Virus record (IMG/VR): IMGVR_UViG_3300036884_000003
Location: 1-29,297 of that record
From: a virus
Length of the DNA stretch: 29,297 bases
Strand: one strand, 5' to 3'
Positions within the stretch are counted from its first letter, which is position 1; each line of letters begins with the position of its first letter. Made by a program: the position numbers and the translations under genes. Shown here piece by piece: positions 1 through 5,393 of this stretch. The notes beneath the pieces are model-generated. The model did no database searches. It was not told where the DNA came from and worked only from the letters and a program-made list of their open reading frames with translations.

Positions 1-413
1 TTTCAAAAAATCAAATAATATGGGGGGGGAATTATTTTGCGGATTTATTATCACCAAGCATGGGATGGTTGGTATGGGATAAGGGACAGCGGGATTTTTC
101 CCTAGCCGATGGCGAGTTGGCATGGACATCTTTTGATAAGGCTTTAAGAATATTCACTTATGCCAGGGCCTCAGCACTACAAGACGGTAAGGAGCATCCC
201 ACGCAGAAGGCACTCGCTCTTATGGAGTGGTGCTTAAATCTTAGGGCGAGTAAATCTGATATAATATTTGACCCTTTCCTCGGCTCCGGCACAACCGCCC
301 TAGCCTCCGAGCGTTTAGGCCGTCGCTGGATAGGCATAGAAAAGGAACCGAAGTATTGCGCCATAGCACAAAAGCGAATTGACGCTGAACGGGCGCAAGG
401 CAAACTATGGTAG
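1..413 (+). CDS. DNA adenine/cytosine-N4 methyltransferase, C-terminal part (5' end outside window)
   Basis: The reading frame is open from base 3 to the stop, so the gene begins before the window; the first in-window ATG at 60 is internal. The translation upstream of that ATG (segments QIIWGGNYF and LLSPS) runs smoothly into the rest. The protein would transfer a methyl group from S-adenosylmethionine to an exocyclic amino group in DNA. Visible family marks are an HPTQK segment followed by FDPFLGSGTTALA (from about base 267), which is the FxGxG SAM-binding motif, and then the RWIGIE segment typical of this fold. The DPPY catalytic motif should lie upstream, which is the order of beta-class N4/N6 enzymes. 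In phages such genes usually protect DNA from restriction. The target sequence cannot be read from this fragment. Confidence 0.9.
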   Translation, partial: SKNQIIWGGNYFADLLSPSMGWLVWDKGQRDFSLADGELAWTSFDKALRIFTYARASALQDGKEHPTQKALALMEWCLNLRASKSDIIFDPFLGSGTTALASERLGRRWIGIEKEPKYCAIAQKRIDAERAQGKLW

Positions 414-442
414 TTGTAATAGATGTTTTCTTTTAGTATAAT
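414..442 (+). promoter_or_regulatory. Candidate sigma70 promoter upstream of the replication gene
   Basis: A -35 element TTGTAA (414-419) and a perfect -10 element TATAAT (437-442) are separated by exactly 17 bases. Transcription would begin near base 449, a few bases before the paired hairpins at 458-508, so the RNA would start with those structures. The -35 matches consensus at four of six positions. The promoter assignment is an inference from sequence only. Confidence 0.55.
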
Positions 443-457
443 TGTGGTAGTGGAAAG

Positions 458-516
458 GCCGACCATGACCGGCGAATAATTTAGGGCTTCTCGTCATGGG
501 GAAGCCCTGTTGTTTT
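458..516 (+). ncRNA. Two adjacent hairpins with complementary loops (possible kissing-loop leader RNA or attenuator)
   Basis: Hairpin 1 has stem GCCG (458-461) with CGGC (470-473) and loop 462-469. Hairpin 2 has the 8-bp stem AGGGCTTC (483-490) with GAAGCCCT (501-508) and loop 491-500. The loops contain the exact complements CCATGAC (463-469) and GTCATGG (493-499), so seven loop-loop pairs are possible. A U-rich stretch (TGTTGTTTT, 509-517) follows hairpin 2, which could therefore act as a terminator or attenuator. The structure starts about 10 bases after the predicted transcription start and ends just before the ribosome binding site of the O-like gene. I do not recognise it as a named RNA family. 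It may be only a terminator with chance loop complementarity. Confidence 0.45.
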
Positions 517-530
517 ATGGAGGATAATTA

Positions 531-1250
531 ATGGCATGGATTAAATTATATGGCGAAGTTTCAGAAAGCGCAAAGCTGATAGAATTTTCGGAGTCTCTAA
601 AAATATCAGAAGCTACAGCATTAGGTCATTTGGTTTTCCTTTGGATGTTTACGGAACGGAACGCCTGGAGAGATGGAAACTTGGAAAAATGGGGAGCGCG
701 GGGAATTGCGCGGGCGGCTGGCTGGACTGGACAAGCTGAAGATTTTTTAACAGGGGCGCAATCTTCCGGATGGATAGATGGTTGGCAGATTCACGACTGG
801 CGCGAACATCAGGCGGGTATGATTCACGACAGAGAACGGAGAAATCCCCGCGAAATCCCCGCGAAATCCCCGCCTAGAGTAGATAAGATAAGAGTAGATA
901 AGATAAGAGTAGAAACGGATAACGTGCCGCAAGCGGCGGTAACCTTGCCAGATTGTCCGCATCAGGGCATAATAAACATCTACCATGAGGAATTGCCAAC
1001 CATGCCTAGGGTTGTGGAATGGACACCGGCACGTAGGGCGTTTTTATCGGCTCGGTGGAAAGAAAAGACTGAACGCCAAAATATTGAATGGTGGCGGAAG
1101 TTTTTTGCGTATATTGCAAAAAGCGATTTTCTCACTGGCAAGACAAAAAATCCGTTCATGGGTTGTAATTTGGAATGGATTATTCGCCCGTCAAATTTTG
1201 TAAAAATAATAGAGGGTAATTATGAAAACGAAAAACGGAGGTCAAACTAA
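531..1250 (+). CDS. Lambda O-like phage replication initiator
   Basis: A 239-residue protein with the two-part layout of phage replication initiators. Residues 1 to about 105 resemble a winged-helix DNA-binding region (a KLIEF...LGHLVFLWMF helix pair, then GWIDGWQIHDW). Residues about 106-135 form a charged linker containing RVDKIRVDKIRVE. Residues about 140-239 are the C-terminal region common in phage replication proteins: YHEELPTMP, then WW..FF, SDFLTGK and NFVKIIEGNY. By analogy with lambda O it would bind origin repeats and load host or phage helicase. A GGAGG box (520-524) precedes the start. The stop overlaps the next start as TAATG. The linker DNA holds two tandem repeat sets, a likely origin. 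The family call is by pattern recognition. Confidence 0.78.
   Translation: MAWIKLYGEVSESAKLIEFSESLKISEATALGHLVFLWMFTERNAWRDGNLEKWGARGIARAAGWTGQAEDFLTGAQSSGWIDGWQIHDWREHQAGMIHDRERRNPREIPAKSPPRVDKIRVDKIRVETDNVPQAAVTLPDCPHQGIINIYHEELPTMPRVVEWTPARRAFLSARWKEKTERQNIEWWRKFFAYIAKSDFLTGKTKNPFMGCNLEWIIRPSNFVKIIEGNYENEKRRSN
841..873 (+). repeat. Three perfect 11-bp tandem repeats in the replication gene
   Basis: The unit GAAATCCCCGC occurs at 841-851, 852-862 and 863-873 with no spacer and no mismatch. Eleven is not a multiple of three, so each copy is translated in a different frame; conservation is therefore at the DNA level. The position, in the linker of a lambda O-like gene, fits initiator-binding iterons. 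One turn of helix per unit would place bound protein on one face. Confidence 0.85.
876..912 (+). repeat. Two and a half 15-bp tandem repeats in the replication gene
   Basis: The unit AGAGTAGATAAGATA occurs at 876-890 and 891-905, followed by a partial copy AGAGTAG (906-912). It encodes the repeated VDKIR in the linker. Together with the 11-bp repeats two bases upstream it makes a compact 72-bp repeat cluster, the best candidate for the phage origin. These could be initiator sites or an easily melted, A+T-rich element next to them. Confidence 0.8.
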
Positions 1251-1660
1251 TGGCATTTGAAAAAGACGATATGTCCAGCAATCCAGGCGCAAAACAGCGT
1301 GAGGAGTGGTTTTCTCGGTGCGTTAATTGCTTTTACGATGGTGACCGGATGGAATATGGACAGAAAATATCCGGCAATAAGACGGCGGGGACACTATTAT
1401 CATCTCTGCCAGTTATTTTAGACGGAGAGGAAGTCGCCCGCGCCGGATGGTGTATGTTATGCAAAACTTATTACGGGCTTTCTCGCACAGACAAGGGCCG
1501 GGAATTGCAATTAAACCCCAGGCAATTATCCGAAATGGTAAAACATGGCGGCGCGACCGTAACAGAATATACACAGGGCGACTACGATTCAGCCAGGCGC
1601 AATCTTTTTGCTGAAACGCCCAATGCTCCCAACTGGCAGGAATCCTGCGAGGTGGCATGA
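1250..1660 (+). CDS. Hypothetical phage protein with two CxxC pairs
   Basis: A 136-residue protein I cannot assign. It has a CVNC pair near residue 25 and a CMLC pair near residue 70, which together could bind one zinc ion. The rest is polar and lacks membrane segments or a signal peptide. Its start is coupled to the replication gene (TAATG), with the GGAGG box (1237-1241) lying inside that gene, and its stop overlaps an in-frame alternative start of the next gene. Its place after the O-like gene suggests an early function. Nucleic-acid binding is a guess based only on the cysteine pairs. Confidence 0.75.
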   Translation: MAFEKDDMSSNPGAKQREEWFSRCVNCFYDGDRMEYGQKISGNKTAGTLLSSLPVILDGEEVARAGWCMLCKTYYGLSRTDKGRELQLNPRQLSEMVKHGGATVTEYTQGDYDSARRNLFAETPNAPNWQESCEVA

Positions 1661-1695
1661 TTATGGATAAAATCAAACAGGAACGGAGGTGGGAA

Positions 1696-1944
1696 ATGAG
1701 CGATAAAATAGAAATAAAGATAGAAAAAATTACCACATACTCGATAGCGATTTACAATGCAGATAATTTGCGCTGTCATCCTGATTGCCAGTATTGCTAT
1801 AAAGATGACGGGCAATATCAATGTGCTAAGTATAAAATTTGTGTAGATAATGGGGATTTTGAAGATACGAAAGATATGTATGGATTTAAGCGTTGCGATA
1901 AATGCCTATCTGAATTTGGAACGGAGCCAACCAATGTTAAATAG
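1696..1944 (+). CDS. Small cysteine-rich hypothetical protein
   Basis: An 82-residue protein. The ATG at 1696 is chosen over one at 1657 because a strong GGAGGT box (1686-1691) sits five bases before it. Eight cysteines cluster in the middle and C-terminal part, including CHPDCQYC and a CDKC pair near the end, suggesting a zinc-binding fold. No family is recognised. It overlaps the following gene by 11 bases in another frame. Confidence 0.7.
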   Translation: MSDKIEIKIEKITTYSIAIYNADNLRCHPDCQYCYKDDGQYQCAKYKICVDNGDFEDTKDMYGFKRCDKCLSEFGTEPTNVK

Positions 1945-2329
1945 CTTAGTCGTATCTTTGGAGACTGCGAAATTTCTAAAGGAAAAGGGGTGGAGTAAGC
2001 CGACGGCGTTTGTGCAAGTAAAACATTCTAATAAAATTTATGAGTTACGCGCACATTCAACATCAATGGATACATATAAGGTTCCATATTTACCCGCCCC
2101 GACCGCCGAGGAGATTTTGCGGGAGTTGCCGGAAAGCATTAAAATAAAGAGAAAGCCCCTATGGTTATCCATACATAAAGATGCCGATATTGTAGGGTTT
2201 TTTTTATCATATCTTTCCGGTGATAATGTTGATATGGTGGTAATGCCGTCTAATAAATCCCTCTCCGAAGCCGCCGCGCAGATGTGGATATGGTGTAAGG
2301 AAAATAATTATTTGGAGGGGAAGAAATGA
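1934..2329 (+). CDS. Hypothetical phage protein
   Basis: A 131-residue protein. The start at 1934 has a GGAG box (1923-1926) seven bases upstream; a longer in-frame extension to 1850 overlaps the previous gene and lacks a good ribosome site. The N-terminus (SLETAKFLKEKGW), the middle (PAPTAEEILRELP) and the C-terminus (LSEAAAQMWIWCKENNYL) look like a conserved protein frequent in phage early regions, whose function I do not know. No catalytic motif, membrane segment or signal peptide is visible. The stop overlaps the next start (ATGA). Confidence 0.75.
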   Translation: MLNSLVVSLETAKFLKEKGWSKPTAFVQVKHSNKIYELRAHSTSMDTYKVPYLPAPTAEEILRELPESIKIKRKPLWLSIHKDADIVGFFLSYLSGDNVDMVVMPSNKSLSEAAAQMWIWCKENNYLEGKK

Positions 2330-2511
2330 AAATATTAGTAGCCTGCGAGGAGAGCCAAGCGGTTTGTAAAGAGTTTAGAGCGTTAGGACACGAAGCATAC
2401 TCATGTGATTTATATCCGTGTTCTGGCGGACAAGAGGAACGCGCAAAAGCTAGAAGTAAAACCTTCCCCGGAATTGCAAAGGCAATGGCGGCCCAATGGG
2501 GGAATTTATGA
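2326..2511 (+). pseudogene. Internally deleted remnant of a phage DNA methylase-like gene
   Basis: The 61-residue product begins exactly like a common phage protein usually annotated as a cytosine methyltransferase (MKILVACEESQAV, then GHEAYSCDLYPCSGG) and ends exactly like its C-terminus (EERAKARSKTFPGIAKAMA). In full-length relatives, as I recall them, these ends are separated by about 150 or more residues that carry an HPPC motif and the rest of the catalytic fold. Here they are joined in frame at about residue 36. The frame is intact, with a strong GGAGGGG box upstream and ATGA overlaps at both ends, so a short protein is probably made, but it cannot be an active methylase. Calling it a pseudogene rests on memory of the family, not on a search. 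Confidence 0.75.
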
Positions 2512-2687
2512 AATTATGCGAACACGCCCTAGTATGCTCTGCCTCCGATTGTTGTGGTTATGGCGAACCGCACGAAACGCAAAAGGCGAAAGCTATTTGC
2601 GGATATGCGAAAAAATACTTTCGGTCTGGCGAGATAATTCTAGTTGAGGTTAACTACGGTAAAAAAAAGATTGACAATTCTAAATAA
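2508..2687 (+). CDS. Small cysteine-rich hypothetical protein
   Basis: A 59-residue protein starting at the ATGA overlap with the preceding gene, with a GGGGGA box (2498-2503) upstream. An ATG 12 bases earlier is possible but has no ribosome site. Five cysteines (C4, C10, C15, C16 and C31) occur in the first half, and the C-terminus is lysine-rich. Not recognised. Its last codons contain the -35 element of a promoter for the next gene. Confidence 0.6.
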   Translation: MKLCEHALVCSASDCCGYGEPHETQKAKAICGYAKKYFRSGEIILVEVNYGKKKIDNSK

Positions 2688-2699
2688 ATTGCGTAATAT
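2671..2699 (+). promoter_or_regulatory. Sigma70 promoter, near-consensus (copy 1)
   Basis: A perfect -35 TTGACA (2671-2676) and -10 TAATAT (2694-2699) are separated by 17 bases. The 18 bases around the -10 (2686-2703) recur with one mismatch at 2969-2986 in a second promoter of identical geometry. It lies across the end of one small gene and just before the gene at 2719. Confidence 0.75.
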
Positions 2700-2718
2700 T
2701 TGGCCTTGAGGTAAAAAT

Positions 2719-2979
2719 ATGGCTATGAATTGCAAACAATGCGGTATGCAAACGGAATATCGAGACTACTACGGTAATCCAATCTGTCAACCATGTGCTG
2801 AGAAAGCCGGGGCTATTTATTCATCGAAATCCGAACCGAAGAATAACTGGAACAATTACAACAAAATGATTGCTGAACCTTTTGTTCCATCTATAGAGGA
2901 CGCAATTGAATCTGCATTGGATGAGCTTTGGAACTCTGACGGAGAAAAAGATGTTGACACCGTTCGGGAAATTGGGTAA
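2719..2979 (+). CDS. Hypothetical zinc-ribbon protein
   Basis: An 86-residue protein with an N-terminal zinc ribbon: CKQCG at residues 5-9 and CQPC near residue 23, so four cysteines can coordinate one zinc. The rest is acidic and probably helical. A GAGGT box (2708-2712) precedes the ATG; a second ATG at 2725 is also possible. It is the first gene after promoter copy 1 and its end carries promoter copy 2. Role unknown. Confidence 0.7.
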   Translation: MAMNCKQCGMQTEYRDYYGNPICQPCAEKAGAIYSSKSEPKNNWNNYNKMIAEPFVPSIEDAIESALDELWNSDGEKDVDTVREIG

Positions 2980-2982
2980 TAT
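2954..2982 (+). promoter_or_regulatory. Sigma70 promoter, near-consensus (copy 2)
   Basis: TTGACA (2954-2959) and TAATAT (2977-2982) with a 17-base spacer. The 18-base block at 2969-2986 matches 2686-2703 at 17 positions. The -35 and spacer lie within the end of the zinc-ribbon gene; the promoter would serve the gene at 3015 and those after it. Confidence 0.75.
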
Positions 2983-3014
2983 TTGGTATGGAGTTAAATT
3001 AAACGGAGGTAGTA

Positions 3015-3347
3015 ATGAAACCTGAAACAATAAAGATAGACGGGGTGGAATATGTCGGGAAGGACGCACAAAAGACACCGGAATATTCTGGAAGTCTTAA
3101 AATAGTAATACTTCAGCGTGGATGGGTAATGGTAGGAAGATTAGAAAAAAACGGTAACGATTGCAAATTACATAACGCTCACGTCATCAGATGTTGGGGA
3201 ACAACAAAAGGATTAGGAGAATTAGCCGAAAAAGGGCCTCTACAAAATACCAAACTTGATAAATGTTATGGGATTGTTGAGTTTGATAATTTGACAATCG
3301 TTGCAACCGTTTCCATAAAAGAGGAAATATGGAAAACCGTAATATAA
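3015..3347 (+). CDS. DUF6948-like hypothetical phage protein
   Basis: A 110-residue protein resembling a conserved phage family I recall as DUF6948. The recognisable core is IVILQRGWVMVGRLEKNG, then HVIRCWGTTKGLGELA, GPLQNTKLD and an IKEEIW end. No enzymatic role is established to my knowledge. A strong GGAGGT box (3005-3010) lies four bases before the ATG, and promoter copy 2 is directly upstream. Its last 19 bases overlap the next gene in another frame. Confidence 0.75.
   Translation: MKPETIKIDGVEYVGKDAQKTPEYSGSLKIVILQRGWVMVGRLEKNGNDCKLHNAHVIRCWGTTKGLGELAEKGPLQNTKLDKCYGIVEFDNLTIVATVSIKEEIWKTVI
3291..3319 (+). promoter_or_regulatory. Weak promoter candidate before the Gly-rich repeat gene
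   Basis: A perfect TTGACA (3291-3296) is followed after 17 bases by CATAAA (3314-3319), four of six -10 positions. It is inside the end of the DUF6948-like gene, ten bases before the repeat gene. The third TTGACA in about 0.6 kb makes it worth listing, but it may be chance. Confidence 0.3.
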
Positions 3348-3625
3348 ATTTTGACGAAAATCAAAATTCCGGCTCCGGCTACGGCTCCAGCTACGGCGAC
3401 GGCTACGGCTCCGGCTACGGCGACGGCTCCGGCTACGGCTCCGGCTACGGCTACGGCTACGGCTCCGGCTCCGGCTACGGCTCCGGCGACGGCTCCGGCT
3501 CCGGCTACGGCTACGGCTCCGGCGACGGCTACGGCTACGGCTCCGGCTACGGCTCCGGCGACGGCTCCGGCTACGGCTCCGGCTACGGCTCCGGCTCCGG
3601 CTCCGGCTACGGCTCCGGCTATTAA
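3329..3625 (+). CDS. Gly-Ser/Tyr/Asp dipeptide-repeat protein
   Basis: A 98-residue protein. A short polar head (MENRNINFDENQNS) is followed by about 84 residues of alternating glycine with serine, tyrosine or aspartate. A GAGG box (3320-3323) precedes the ATG. Such a chain should be disordered and flexible; tyrosine-glycine repeats can be sticky and phase-separating in other proteins, but that is only analogy. Short phage proteins with similar GYGSGDG runs exist in my memory, with no known role. Almost every glycine is GGC, serine TCC, tyrosine TAC and aspartate GAC, unlike the varied codons of neighbours, so the array has grown at the DNA level. It is followed by a terminator-like hairpin. 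Confidence 0.65.
   Translation: MENRNINFDENQNSGSGYGSSYGDGYGSGYGDGSGYGSGYGYGYGSGSGYGSGDGSGSGYGYGSGDGYGYGSGYGSGDGSGYGSGYGSGSGSGYGSGY
3371..3622 (+). repeat. Hexanucleotide repeat array (GGCTAC / GGCTCC / GGCGAC)
   Basis: About 42 tandem 6-bp units, each GGC plus TAC, TCC or GAC, run almost without interruption through the preceding gene (one AGCTAC unit near 3389, last unit GGCTAT). All three forward frames are open across it; the alternative frames give Ala-Pro/Thr and Leu-Arg runs. It is much richer in G+C than its surroundings and should be prone to slippage and length change. Confidence 0.9.
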
Positions 3626-3633
3626 AAATGTGG

Positions 3634-3692
3634 CGTAGTCATTCTACGATAAGGCCGGAAGCCCCACGGGATAAACGGCCCGTCCATTTTTT
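3634..3692 (+). terminator. Terminator-like hairpin after the repeat gene
   Basis: A small hairpin CGTAG/CTACG (3634-3638 with 3644-3648) is followed by ACGGG (3666-3670) pairing with CCCGT (3679-3683) and then, three bases later, six T (3687-3692). An alternative pairing GGCCG (3653-3657) with CGGCC (3676-3680) is possible. The stems are only five pairs, so the terminator would be modest. Confidence 0.45.
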
Positions 3693-3703
3693 ATAGAGGT
3701 GAT

Positions 3704-3862
3704 ATGGCGAAATTATTAGAGCGTAGTCAATGGGTAAAAAACAGAGCAAGGCGCAAGGGTAAAAAGATTCTAAAGTTTCGATTACGTCAAACGGAAACGG
3801 ACATAAAAACTTTAGCAACGGAGGATATATGGCAAATGTTGGAAATACGAAGCCAGTTATAA
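3704..3862 (+). CDS. Small basic hypothetical protein
   Basis: A 52-residue ORF starting MAKLLERSQWVKNRARRKGK, with a good GAGGT box (3696-3700) three bases before the ATG. The first 30 residues are strongly basic, the C-terminal part is mixed and probably helical. It is the first gene after the terminator-like hairpin and overlaps the next gene by 34 bases in another frame, with that gene's ribosome site inside it. Nucleic-acid binding would fit the charge but is not shown. Confidence 0.55.
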   Translation: MAKLLERSQWVKNRARRKGKKILKFRLRQTETDIKTLATEDIWQMLEIRSQL

Positions 3863-4068
3863 AGATTATCACAAGCAAGACGGCTTGCACGATTGTTAGA
3901 TTAGGAACTACTTTCGCAAATTGGTGTGACCGTTGCGACTACAAGTGCATAATAGACTGGCCTGACGTAGAATTTCAATACACAAACGACGCTATGCTTT
4001 ACGCAATAGCGTTAACAAAATCGGAGCAATTCAAAGGGTGCGAGATTGTGATGGAGATAAAGAAATGA
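3829..4068 (+). CDS. Small hypothetical protein
   Basis: A 79-residue protein with a CDRCDYKC cysteine cluster in its middle and no recognised family. A GGAGG box (3820-3824) precedes the ATG. The stop overlaps the start of the next gene (ATGA). The composition, with alternating hydrophobic and polar residues near the N-terminus, suggests a small beta-rich fold. Confidence 0.6.
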   Translation: MANVGNTKPVIKIITSKTACTIVRLGTTFANWCDRCDYKCIIDWPDVEFQYTNDAMLYAIALTKSEQFKGCEIVMEIKK

Positions 4069-4262
4069 AAAAGCTGATACTGTTGTGCGCGGTGGGGTTG
4101 ATGTGCGGATGTGAGCGCGTAGACCAAGTAAACGGATATCAGAAGGCTAAATCCGAAAATCTTCTCGCGTATGTTAAAGCCTGCACGGATAGAGGCGGTA
4201 TTATACGTGAATCCATAGCAAAAGGAGTTGCGTGCGAAGAAGTACGGGAGGCCACGAAATGA
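4065..4262 (+). CDS. Small probable lipoprotein
   Basis: A 65-residue protein starting MKKLILLCAVGLMCGC, a short basic end followed by a hydrophobic core and then MCGC, a non-canonical but plausible lipobox with the second cysteine as the lipidated residue. The mature part would be about 50 polar residues outside the cytoplasmic membrane. The start at 4065 is the ATGA overlap with the preceding stop; an upstream ATG at 4038 would bury the signal. Phage lipoproteins act in lysis (Rz1-type spanins), exclusion or cell-surface change; none can be chosen here. Its site in a block of small genes, away from any lysis cassette, is unusual. Confidence 0.55.
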   Translation: MKKLILLCAVGLMCGCERVDQVNGYQKAKSENLLAYVKACTDRGGIIRESIAKGVACEEVREATK

Positions 4263-4567
4263 AAGCGTTTAGAGAGTTGGTGTTGGCATTAAAGGGTCTT
4301 AATAGGGAAAGGGAAGGTAATCCGTTCTGCTGTTGCGATTGTGCCATAGACAACCCAAACATGCATGGAGAGCATTCGTCGCACTGTAAATATATCCGCC
4401 AATTAATTACATCTTCCGAATCCGAGCTTGCGCGTATGGAGAACGCAATATCTAGCGAGGGCGTTTTTTATGGGAATGAAGATGAGGCCATAAAACTAAC
4501 GGCTCTATTTTCGACAAGAATGTTAAAAGGCAAGCGCGTCAAAATCATGATTATGGAGGTGGAATAG
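4259..4567 (+). CDS. Hypothetical protein with a cysteine/histidine cluster
   Basis: A 102-residue protein starting at the ATGA overlap, with GGAGG (4246-4250) upstream. Residues about 23-43 contain CCCDC, then H..HSSHC, enough cysteine and histidine to bind zinc. The flanking parts look helical (MKAFRELVLALKGL at the start). No family recognised. Confidence 0.6.
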   Translation: MKAFRELVLALKGLNREREGNPFCCCDCAIDNPNMHGEHSSHCKYIRQLITSSESELARMENAISSEGVFYGNEDEAIKLTALFSTRMLKGKRVKIMIMEVE

Positions 4568-4568
4568 G

Positions 4569-4709
4569 ATGGAAAAATTGATAGAAGAGTTTCAAAATTT
4601 TCTAGCCGGAAGAACTAATCCCGATATGATGAGCCAATCGGAATACCGGGAGTTTCTGAAGGAAATAATCGAAGAGTGCAATCTACGTCTATCCACAATG
4701 GGAGAATGA
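4569..4709 (+). CDS. Very small acidic hypothetical protein
   Basis: A 46-residue ORF, MEKLIEEFQNFLAG to the end, acidic and probably all helical. It starts two bases after the previous stop and ends in an ATGA overlap with the next gene. The GGAGG of the ribosome site lies at 4556-4560, inside the preceding gene's last codons. Supported mainly by its fit in the chain of coupled genes. Confidence 0.5.
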   Translation: MEKLIEEFQNFLAGRTNPDMMSQSEYREFLKEIIEECNLRLSTMGE

Positions 4710-5056
4710 CCAGGCCGAATAACGACTGGCGGGATTCATGTGAAAATAAAAATCGGTTTAGTCGGGATTTGGAAGAGGGGAAATCGGCCTATGTCTCATG
4801 TAAGAGGGTCGATACTTGCTCAGTTTTTAAAAATGGGAAATGTAATTTAGCCGCAAAAATAATAGACGCAATTAATTGCTCTATAGAAATCGAGGCCGCG
4901 ATGAAAGAAGAAAAAGAGAAGGCGCAGAGGCTGGCTGATGCGGCACGAGAATTTTGCGGAGAAACAGATATGTGCCTTCACGGTGGAAGGAGCTGTGTTG
5001 CAACCGCAATACTCAACATTCAGTCCGCGCTCAAGGAATACGAGGAGGGGAAATGA
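4706..5056 (+). CDS. Cysteine-rich hypothetical protein with a helical C-terminal half
   Basis: A 116-residue protein. The start at 4706 (ATGA overlap) is preferred to an ATG at 4676 that lies deep in the previous gene. Cysteines occur at CENKN, SCKRVDTC, GKCN and later in the MCLHGGRSC segment; a segment of about 25 residues rich in E, K and A lies between. No family recognised. The stop overlaps the next start. Confidence 0.6.
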   Translation: MTRPNNDWRDSCENKNRFSRDLEEGKSAYVSCKRVDTCSVFKNGKCNLAAKIIDAINCSIEIEAAMKEEKEKAQRLADAAREFCGETDMCLHGGRSCVATAILNIQSALKEYEEGK

Positions 5057-5247
5057 ACAAGGATAGAAATTGGGCCATAACGTGGTTTACGACGTGCTGG
5101 ATATTGATTATTGCGGTATTTTACGCCGGGGCTAAGATACATCAGCAACAGCGCGAGATTGAAAACCTGACGAATAGTAATACGGTTTTGATTAGCCAAT
5201 GCGCGAACGCAAGTAAGATTATGGAGTTTAAGGCGGCACATAAATGA
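5053..5247 (+). CDS. Small membrane protein with a C-terminal coiled-coil-like segment
   Basis: A 64-residue protein. After a short polar end (MNKDRNW) residues about 8-28 form one hydrophobic membrane segment (including WILIIAVFYAGA), followed by a polar stretch IHQQQREIENLTNSNTVL with a heptad-like pattern. The layout, N-terminal anchor and short coiled coil, resembles small inner-membrane spanin subunits or other phage membrane proteins. It could pair with the lipoprotein 0.8 kb upstream, but spanin genes normally overlap or adjoin, so this is weak. Start chosen by the ATGA overlap and GGAGGGG box (5042-5048). Confidence 0.55.
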   Translation: MNKDRNWAITWFTTCWILIIAVFYAGAKIHQQQREIENLTNSNTVLISQCANASKIMEFKAAHK

Positions 5248-5393
5248 ACGTCCGCTGCCAACACGCTGACGATTGCCCCTGTGGCCTCTATTGTATACTT
5301 GCCAAGGCACATGATACAATAAGACCATTAACGCGCACTTGTGATGATACCAAACGGCGCATTTTATTAATCGAGGTTGAGGAGAAGAAATGA
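5244..5393 (+). CDS. Very small cysteine-rich hypothetical protein
   Basis: A 49-residue ORF that starts in an ATGA overlap and ends in another. Its cysteines (NVRCQHADDCPCGLYC, then TC) suggest a small zinc-binding knuckle. The first histidine and the cysteine spacing resemble other tiny proteins of this block. Not recognised. Confidence 0.5.
   Translation: MNVRCQHADDCPCGLYCILAKAHDTIRPLTRTCDDTKRRILLIEVEEKK

Noticed and set aside
423-479. 18-codon ORF across hairpin 1
   Set aside because: No ribosome site, and its start lies upstream of the predicted transcription start.
458-508. Classical H-type pseudoknot from the two hairpins
   Set aside because: One base would have to span seven base pairs; loop-loop kissing or alternative pairing is more credible.
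3371-3622. Hexamer array as a CRISPR or other spaced repeat
   Set aside because: Units are six bases with no unique spacers; it is a microsatellite-like coding array.
3351-3638. Second + frame through the hexamer array giving an Ala-Pro/Thr repeat
   Set aside because: Open only because the repeat has no stops in any forward frame; no ribosome site before its ATG, whereas the 3329 frame has one.
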